A stretch of DNA of 64,000 nucleotides from G025836975 sp040391135 (GTDB taxonomy: Bacteria; Pseudomonadota; Gammaproteobacteria; Burkholderiales; Burkholderiaceae_B): the NCBI GenBank assembly GCA_040391135.1, contig JBEBYL010000008.1, forward strand, positions 101,222 through 165,221, in the 5' to 3' direction. The stretch's first letter is position 1. Each line of letters opens with the position of its first letter. Below, one piece after another: positions 58,654-64,000 of the stretch. The notes under the pieces were generated by a model. The model made no database searches, was not told where the DNA came from, and saw only the letters and a program-made list of their open reading frames with translations. The position numbers and the translations under genes were made by a program.

Positions 58654-59144
58654 ATCAACCATTATTGAAAGAGACTCGGTTCGAAGCCGAAGCCCAGGCA
58701 GAGCCCACCGGAGTCGGTGCCACACTGCGCAGCCTGCGCGAGGCCAAGCGGCTTACGCCCGCCGAAGTCTCCGCCAGGCTCAAGTTTTCCAGCAGGCAGC
58801 TCGAGGCCCTGGAAACCGAGCAATGGGACCGGCTGCCTTCGGGCATGTCCCTGCGTGGTTTCGTCAAGAACTATGCCCGCTACGTCGAAGCCGACGTCGA
58901 TGCGGTACTGGTCATGCTCGATAACCAGGTCGGGCCGACCTCCGCCCGTCCCATCGCGGTCAATAACACCAACTCGCTGGGTCCGGCCGACCTGCCCATA
59001 CAGGGCGAACCCGTGCATCGGCCCTGGGGTTGGCTGATCATCATCCTGATTCTTTTGTTCGTCGCCGGTTTCTATGCCATCGAGCGCGGCTGGGTGCCCG
59101 ATTCGTGGCTGGTGTTCGACTGGCTCAAATCACTGAAAAAATGA
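58650..59144 (+). CDS. RodZ-like helix-turn-helix membrane protein
   Basis: The 164-residue protein has an HTH_25 cytoplasmic domain (about 23-88, LRSLREAKRLTPAEVSARLKFSSRQLEALE) and one membrane helix (about 127-144). RodZ couples MreB to the cell-wall machinery. This form lacks the long periplasmic DUF4115 domain (E. coli RodZ 337 residues), so its role may be reduced. It overlaps rlmN and ispG by four bases each. This block position is where rodZ (yfgA) lies in E. coli. Confidence 0.85.
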   Translation: MNQPLLKETRFEAEAQAEPTGVGATLRSLREAKRLTPAEVSARLKFSSRQLEALETEQWDRLPSGMSLRGFVKNYARYVEADVDAVLVMLDNQVGPTSARPIAVNNTNSLGPADLPIQGEPVHRPWGWLIIILILLFVAGFYAIERGWVPDSWLVFDWLKSLKK

Positions 59145-60475
59145 TCCACAATCCAGACCGAGATCCGGTCGGCAGCCCCTTGTCCGTCGGCGCCGCCATG
59201 CGGCGGCCCACGCGGCCGGCCATTGTGCGCTGGGGCGACCGCGCGGTACAGGTGGGCGGCGACGCCCCGGTGGTCGTGCAATCCATGACCAATACCGACA
59301 CGGCCGATGCCATTGCCACGGCCCTGCAAGTCAAGGAACTGGCCCTGGCCGGCTCCGAACTTGTGCGCATCACCGTCAATACGCCCGAGGCCGCCCGGGA
59401 AGTCCCCGCCATTCGCGAACAGCTGGACCGCATGAACATCGCGGTTCCCCTGGTGGGCGATTTTCACTACAACGGGCACAAGCTGCTGGCGCAGTTTCCC
59501 GAATGCGCCCAGGCCTTGTCCAAGTACCGGATCAATCCGGGCAATATGGGCGGCGGCAAGAAGCGCGACGACAACTTCGCCCAGATGATAGAAGTTGCCT
59601 GCCGCTACGAAAAGCCGGTGCGCATAGGCGTGAACTGGGGCAGCCTGGATCACGAGCTCATGGCGCGCATGATGGACGAAAACAGCCGGCGCGCGCAGCC
59701 CTGGACCGCCCAGGCGGTCATGCGCGATGCGCTGGTCGTCTCGGCCATCACCAATGCCCGGCGCGCCGAGGAACTGGGCCTGTCGCCCAACGCCATCGTG
59801 CTGTCCTGCAAAGTCAGCCATGTCCAGGACCTGATCACCGTCTATCAGGACCTGTCCTCGCGTTGCGATTATCCCCTGCACCTGGGGCTGACCGAAGCGG
59901 GCATGGGCAGCAAGGGCATCGTGGCCTCGACGGCGGCCTTGTCCGTGCTGCTGCAGCAGGGCATAGGCGACACCATACGCATTTCCCTTACTCCCGAGCC
60001 CGGCGGCGACCGGCGGCGCGAGGTCGTCGTGGCGCAGGAAATCCTGCAGACCATGGGCTTGCGCGCCTTCACCCCGATGGTGGTGGCCTGCCCCGGCTGC
60101 GGACGCACCAGCAGCACTGTGTTCCAGGAACTGGCCGACAGCATACAAAGCTATTTGCGCGAGCAGATGCCTGTCTGGAAGAACCGCTATCCCGGCGTCG
60201 AAACCATGAATGTCGCGGTCATGGGTTGCGTGGTCAACGGTCCGGGCGAAAGCCGCCATGCCGATATCGGCATCAGCCTGCCGGGCACCGGCGAAATTCC
60301 CTCCGCGCCGGTCTACATTGACGGCGAGCGCAGCGTCACCCTGAAGGGCGACAGCATTGCGCAAGAATTCAAGACCATAGTCGAGCACTATGTCGAACGC
60401 CGCTACGGCAACGGCACAGGGCAGGACCTTCAAGCGCGCGGCCCGGCCGCGCAAGAAAAACAAGATCATCCATGA
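59141..60475 (+). CDS. ispG: (E)-4-hydroxy-3-methylbut-2-enyl diphosphate synthase IspG
   Basis: IspG (GcpE) catalyses the sixth step of the MEP isoprenoid pathway with a [4Fe-4S] cluster. The 444-residue protein has the TIM-barrel part (VQSMTNTDTADA..., RINPGNMG, GVNWGSL) and the C-terminal cluster domain with CPGCGRTSS and the later GCVVNGPGE motif. The start MIHNPDRDPVG overlaps the preceding TGA. It is typical in size for betaproteobacteria (longer than E. coli 372). Confidence 0.97.
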   Translation: MIHNPDRDPVGSPLSVGAAMRRPTRPAIVRWGDRAVQVGGDAPVVVQSMTNTDTADAIATALQVKELALAGSELVRITVNTPEAAREVPAIREQLDRMNIAVPLVGDFHYNGHKLLAQFPECAQALSKYRINPGNMGGGKKRDDNFAQMIEVACRYEKPVRIGVNWGSLDHELMARMMDENSRRAQPWTAQAVMRDALVVSAITNARRAEELGLSPNAIVLSCKVSHVQDLITVYQDLSSRCDYPLHLGLTEAGMGSKGIVASTAALSVLLQQGIGDTIRISLTPEPGGDRRREVVVAQEILQTMGLRAFTPMVVACPGCGRTSSTVFQELADSIQSYLREQMPVWKNRYPGVETMNVAVMGCVVNGPGESRHADIGISLPGTGEIPSAPVYIDGERSVTLKGDSIAQEFKTIVEHYVERRYGNGTGQDLQARGPAAQEKQDHP

Positions 60476-61761
60476 CGCAGTCGTTTCAGAAAGTCCATGC
60501 CCTGACCGGCATGAAAGATGTATTACCCGATAGCAGCGCCCAATGGGAGAGCCTGGAGGCTGTCGTGCGCGAGTGGCTGGCCGCCTACGGTTACCGCAAT
60601 ATGCGTACGCCCGTGCTGGAGCACACCCGGCTGTTCACGCGGGGCATAGGCGAAGTCACCGACATCGTCGAGAAGGAAATGTATTCCTTCACCGATGCCC
60701 TGAACAACGAGCACCTGACCATGCGGCCCGAATTCACGGCCGGCATGGTGCGCGCCACGATCGAGCATAATATTCTCTACGATCGTCCGCAGCGTGTTTA
60801 CGCGATGGGCCCGGTGTTCCGCCATGAAAAGCCGCAGCGCGGACGCTACCGCCAATTCCACCAGATCGACGTCGAGGCGCTGGGCTTTGCCGGTCCGGAC
60901 ATCGATGCGGAACTCATCGTCATGCTGGGGCGGCTGTGGAAGAGGCTGGGTCTGTCCGATATACGGCTGGAGCTCAATTCGCTGGGCCAGGCCGATGAGC
61001 GCGCCGCGCACCGCCAGGCGCTCATCCAGTACCTGGAGCAGCACAAGGACGTGCTGGACGAGGAAGCGCAGCGCCGCATGTACACCAATCCCTTGCGTGT
61101 GCTGGATACCAAGAATCCAGCCATGCAGGACATGGCCGACAAGGCGCCGCGCCTGTTCGATTTTCTGGGCGAGGCGTCGCTGGCCCACTTCCATGGCGTA
61201 TGCGAGCGTCTTCAGGATGCGGGAATCGAGTACCGATTGAATCCGCGCCTGGTGCGCGGCCTGGACTATTACAATCTGACGGTTTTCGAATGGGTAACCG
61301 ACCGGCTGGGCGCCCAGGGTACGGTTTGCGGCGGCGGCCGCTACGACGGCCTTATCGAATTGCTGGGCGGCAAGCCGGCGCCGGCCGTGGGTTTTGCCAT
61401 CGGTGTCGAGCGGCTCCTGGACTTGTGGTCGCAAGGCGCCGAACAGCCTGCCGCTCCCGAATGCCAGGTGTACATGATCCATCAGGGCGGACAAGCCCAG
61501 CGGCTGGCCTCTACCTTGTCCGAATCCCTGCGTGATGCCGGCTTGCGCGTCATCGTCCATGCCGGTTCGTCGGGATTCAAGTCGCAATTCAAGCGCGCCG
61601 ACGCCAGCGGGGCGCTGGTTGCGGTTATTCTTGGGGATGATGAGCTGGCGTCGCAAGCCGCCAGCGTCAAATGGCTGCGCGGACAGGCCGCCAGCGATCA
61701 GCCCCAGCAGGAAACGATCCCCCTGGATCGCTTGGTTACAGAGTTGAAATTAAAGGTTTAA
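60472..61761 (+). CDS. hisS: histidine--tRNA ligase
   Basis: HisRS charges tRNA-His. The 429-residue class II synthetase begins GMKDVLPDSSAQWESLE and has RPEFTAGMVRA (motif 2 region), the FRHEKPQRGRYRQFHQ motif, the histidine-A LVRGLDYYNLTVFEW segment and GGGRYDGLIELLGG. The C-terminal anticodon-binding domain follows. It overlaps ispG by four bases and is followed by yfgM after three bases. Confidence 0.98.
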   Translation: MTQSFQKVHALTGMKDVLPDSSAQWESLEAVVREWLAAYGYRNMRTPVLEHTRLFTRGIGEVTDIVEKEMYSFTDALNNEHLTMRPEFTAGMVRATIEHNILYDRPQRVYAMGPVFRHEKPQRGRYRQFHQIDVEALGFAGPDIDAELIVMLGRLWKRLGLSDIRLELNSLGQADERAAHRQALIQYLEQHKDVLDEEAQRRMYTNPLRVLDTKNPAMQDMADKAPRLFDFLGEASLAHFHGVCERLQDAGIEYRLNPRLVRGLDYYNLTVFEWVTDRLGAQGTVCGGGRYDGLIELLGGKPAPAVGFAIGVERLLDLWSQGAEQPAAPECQVYMIHQGGQAQRLASTLSESLRDAGLRVIVHAGSSGFKSQFKRADASGALVAVILGDDELASQAASVKWLRGQAASDQPQQETIPLDRLVTELKLKV

Positions 61762-61764
61762 AGC

Positions 61765-62400
61765 ATGGCATACGATTTAGAAGAACAGGAAAAACTGGAC
61801 GCGCTGCGTGCTTGGTGGGATCGATACGGCACTTTGTGCGCCGTTTTGGTTTTCGTCGTGGTGGCGGCCATTGTGGGCTGGAGGGGCTGGCAGTGGTATC
61901 AGGGTCACCAGGCCAGCCAGGCCATGGGTTATTTCGAGGCGCTGGAAGGCGCTGCCGGACAGCAAGGCGACGATGCGGTCGCCCGCATCAAGGCGGCCAG
62001 TCATACGTTGCGCAGCGATTTCTCGAAATCGGGCTATACCTCGCGCGGTGTGCTGGTCGCCGCGCAGGCGCTGGAGTCCCGCAAAGACCTGGACGGCGCC
62101 CGCGAGCAGCTCGAATGGCTGATCAAGAACAGCTCCGATGCCGCGCTGGTTCCGCTGGCCAGGTTAAGGCTGGCCGGCGTGCTGATGGAACAGAAACAAT
62201 ACGACCAGGCCCTGGCGCAATTGAATGACGCTCCGGCGGCCTTCGCCGGCTTGTATGCCGACCGCCGAGGCGACATACTGCTGGCGCAGGGCAAGACTGC
62301 GGAAGCCCGCGGCGCCTGGGAAACCGCTCTTAAAGAATTGGGCGCCGATCCCGTGGCGCAAATTGTTCAACTCAAGATCGATGCTTTAGCTGGAGCCTGA
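61765..62400 (+). CDS. yfgM: YfgM-like TPR protein (SecYEG ancillary subunit)
   Basis: The 211-residue protein has a short N-terminal tail EEQEKLDALRAWWDRYG, one membrane helix (about 24-44) and a periplasmic TPR-like domain. YfgM in E. coli associates with SecYEG and PpiD to help fold exported proteins. It lies between hisS and bamB, as in E. coli, and ends three bases before bamB. Confidence 0.9.
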   Translation: MAYDLEEQEKLDALRAWWDRYGTLCAVLVFVVVAAIVGWRGWQWYQGHQASQAMGYFEALEGAAGQQGDDAVARIKAASHTLRSDFSKSGYTSRGVLVAAQALESRKDLDGAREQLEWLIKNSSDAALVPLARLRLAGVLMEQKQYDQALAQLNDAPAAFAGLYADRRGDILLAQGKTAEARGAWETALKELGADPVAQIVQLKIDALAGA

Positions 62401-62403
62401 TTC

Positions 62404-63561
62404 ATGCAAATTGCCGTCTCTCGTCGTGTTTTGCGCAGCACCGTGCTGGCATTGGGCATCGCTGTCCTGGCCGGATGTTCCATGTTTTCAAACAAGAATC
62501 CACGCTATGACCCGCTGCCCTTGACCGAGTACGCGGCGGGAGTCTCGGCCAGCACCGCGTGGTCGGTGTCCATAGGCAGCGGCGGCGGCTATGGCTTCGT
62601 GCCGGCCGTGGTGGGCGATTCCGTCTATGCGGCCACCCCCAATGGCCGGGTCAGCAAGCTGGATCTGGCTTCGGGCCGGGTCCAGTGGCAGGGCAGCGCC
62701 GATACCGCTCTTTCGGCCGGCGTCGGCAGCGACGGGCGGATCACGGCGGTGGCGGCCCCCGACGGCACCGTTATCGCCTTCAATGAGCAGGGCGCCGAAG
62801 CATGGCGCGCCAAGGCGACCAGCGCGGTCAACATTCCGCCCGCGGTGGGGGCCGGCGTGGTCGCGGTGCGCAGCAGCGACTACCGCATCCAGGCCTTCGA
62901 CGCGGCAACGGGCGATTTGCTCTGGAACATCCAGCGGCCCGGCCCGGCATTGGCCCTGAAGACCAATATGCAAATGCTGATTGTCGACGGCCTGCTTATT
63001 TCCGGCCTGCCGAACGGCAAATTGATGGCCATCGATGCCCGCAGCGGCAACGTTCAGTGGGAAGGCACGGTTTCCGTATCCCAGGGCGCCACCGACCTGG
63101 AACGCATCAGCGATGTCGTGGGTACGCCCCAGATCCAGGGTCCGCTGCTGTGCGGCGTCACCTATCAGGGGCGCATGGTATGTTTCGACGTCTCGCAGGG
63201 CGGCCGCCCCATTTGGGAGCAGCGCTTTTCCAGCAAGACCGGCATGGCCACCGATACGCAACAGGCTTATGCCGCCGACCAGCGGGACACGGTGCATGCC
63301 TATGCCCTGAACGATGGCCATGAAGTCTGGAAACAAGAGGCCCTGGGCAATCGCCGGCTGACGTCGCCGGCCGTCGTGCCGCAAGCCGTTGCGCTGGGCG
63401 ACTTTGAAGGTTATGTACATTTTCTATCGCGTACCGATGGGCACCTGCTGGGCCGGGTGCAAGTCGGCGGCGGTCCTCTCGTCTCGCCGCTGGTCGCCAC
63501 GCGCCACGGCGTGTTGGTGCAAACGAGCAGCGGGAATCTGGTTTTGGTTGGTGTGAATTGA
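62404..63561 (+). CDS. bamB: outer membrane assembly lipoprotein BamB
   Basis: BamB is the beta-propeller lipoprotein of the BAM complex that inserts outer-membrane proteins. The 385-residue protein has a lipobox LAGC (Cys25) and repeated PQQ-like blades such as GRVSKLDLASGRVQWQ and YRIQAFDAATGDLLWN. It is in the usual place between yfgM and der. Its last four bases overlap the TTG start of der. Confidence 0.96.
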   Translation: MQIAVSRRVLRSTVLALGIAVLAGCSMFSNKNPRYDPLPLTEYAAGVSASTAWSVSIGSGGGYGFVPAVVGDSVYAATPNGRVSKLDLASGRVQWQGSADTALSAGVGSDGRITAVAAPDGTVIAFNEQGAEAWRAKATSAVNIPPAVGAGVVAVRSSDYRIQAFDAATGDLLWNIQRPGPALALKTNMQMLIVDGLLISGLPNGKLMAIDARSGNVQWEGTVSVSQGATDLERISDVVGTPQIQGPLLCGVTYQGRMVCFDVSQGGRPIWEQRFSSKTGMATDTQQAYAADQRDTVHAYALNDGHEVWKQEALGNRRLTSPAVVPQAVALGDFEGYVHFLSRTDGHLLGRVQVGGGPLVSPLVATRHGVLVQTSSGNLVLVGVN

Positions 63562-64000
63562 ACAGTATTGTCTTTAAGCCGGTGGTTGCGCTCGTGGGGC
63601 GCGCCAACGTGGGCAAATCCACGTTGTTTAACCGGATTACCCGCTCGCGCGCCGCTTTGGTGGCCGATTTTTCGGGTCTGACCCGGGATCGCCACTACGG
63701 CGAGGGCAGGGTCGGCGATCGTCCCTTCCTGGCCGTGGATACGGGCGGGTTCGAACCGGTGGCCAAGGAAGGCATCCTGCTGGAAATGGCTCGCCAGACC
63801 CAGCAGGCCATTGCTGAATCCGACGTCGTGATTTTCCTGGTGGATGCGCGCGCCGGCGTGAATGCGCACGATCACGAAATCGCGCGCCTGCTGCGCAAGA
63901 CCGGCCAGCGCGTGCTGCTGGCGGTGAACAAGGCCGAAGGCATGCGTTACGGCTCGGCCACCGCTGAATTCCATGAATTGGGCCTGGGCGAGCCTTATCC
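63558..64000 (+). CDS. der: GTPase Der (EngA), 3' end cut by window edge
   Basis: Der is a double-domain GTPase essential for 50S ribosome assembly. The 147 visible codons from the TTG at 63558 read MNSIVFKPVVALVGRANVGKSTLFNRITRSRAALVADFSGLTRDRHYGEG, with the later DTGGFEP G3 motif and NKAEGM. The G1 loop is GRANVGKS instead of the near-universal GRPNVGKS (Pro to Ala); the glycine, lysine and serine needed for GTP are kept. The TTG start overlaps the bamB TGA, and the gene continues past the window. Confidence 0.93.
   Translation, partial: MNSIVFKPVVALVGRANVGKSTLFNRITRSRAALVADFSGLTRDRHYGEGRVGDRPFLAVDTGGFEPVAKEGILLEMARQTQQAIAESDVVIFLVDARAGVNAHDHEIARLLRKTGQRVLLAVNKAEGMRYGSATAEFHELGLGEPY

Overview
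The window looks like chromosomal DNA of a betaproteobacterium of the family Alcaligenaceae (Bordetella/Achromobacter/Pusillimonas relatives). The grounds are the high G+C content, the gene order ndk-rlmN-rodZ-like-ispG-hisS-yfgM-bamB-der, the block ccoS-ccoNOQP-ccoG-ccoH followed by an fnr-type regulator, and the trxA-rho pair. No genus can be named from the sequence alone. Almost all of it is dense coding sequence. No rRNA, complete tRNA, CRISPR array, prophage or insertion sequence was seen.

Layout: 1-2.3 kb holds a partial queF (minus) diverging from aceA, whose upstream region carries a perfect 16-bp palindrome. 2.3-9.9 kb is a microaerobic respiration locus: an unusual ATPase-less CcoI-like membrane protein, ccoS, cbb3 oxidase ccoNOQP, ccoG, ccoH, a small membrane protein and the FNR-type regulator, with two perfect FNR boxes and one near-match. 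9.9-15.5 kb has a LysR regulator, clpB behind a heat-shock-like promoter, a DMT-family permease and an SRPBCC protein. 15.6-19.8 kb is a four-gene operon of uncharacterised families (DUF3348, DUF802, OmpA/MotB-like, DUF2894). Its two central proteins have the architecture of an ion-driven stator with a very long cytoplasmic tail, as in ZorA/ZorB of Zorya systems, but no Zorya effector is adjacent.

19.8-39.5 kb is mostly housekeeping: a GFA-family protein, queH, glnE, a YhdP/AsmA-like giant protein, gdhA, rho, trxA, parE, parC, a ferredoxin-type reductase, a DadA-like oxidoreductase and an orphan solute-binding protein. Two intergenic regions here, at 20.3 kb and 39.6 kb, carry inverted copies of one repeat of about 200 bp. 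The core is about 97% identical between copies, while the outermost arms differ in sequence yet each copy is perfectly self-complementary. This is the most striking non-coding signal in the window.

40.0-48.8 kb is a compact, overlapping R64-type (type IVb) pilus operon, from a VirB9/TcpQ-like lipoprotein through secretin, PilO, PilP, ATPase, platform protein and major pilin to a PilV-like tip pilin. No prepilin peptidase, lytic transglycosylase or shufflon recombinase is present. 49.0-64.0 kb is translation and envelope housekeeping: alaS, a TusA-like protein, rpsP-rimM-trmD, valS (convergent), then ndk, rlmN, a RodZ-like protein, ispG, hisS, yfgM, bamB and the start of der. Most of the last block is joined by stop/start overlaps or very short gaps, which suggests one long transcription unit.
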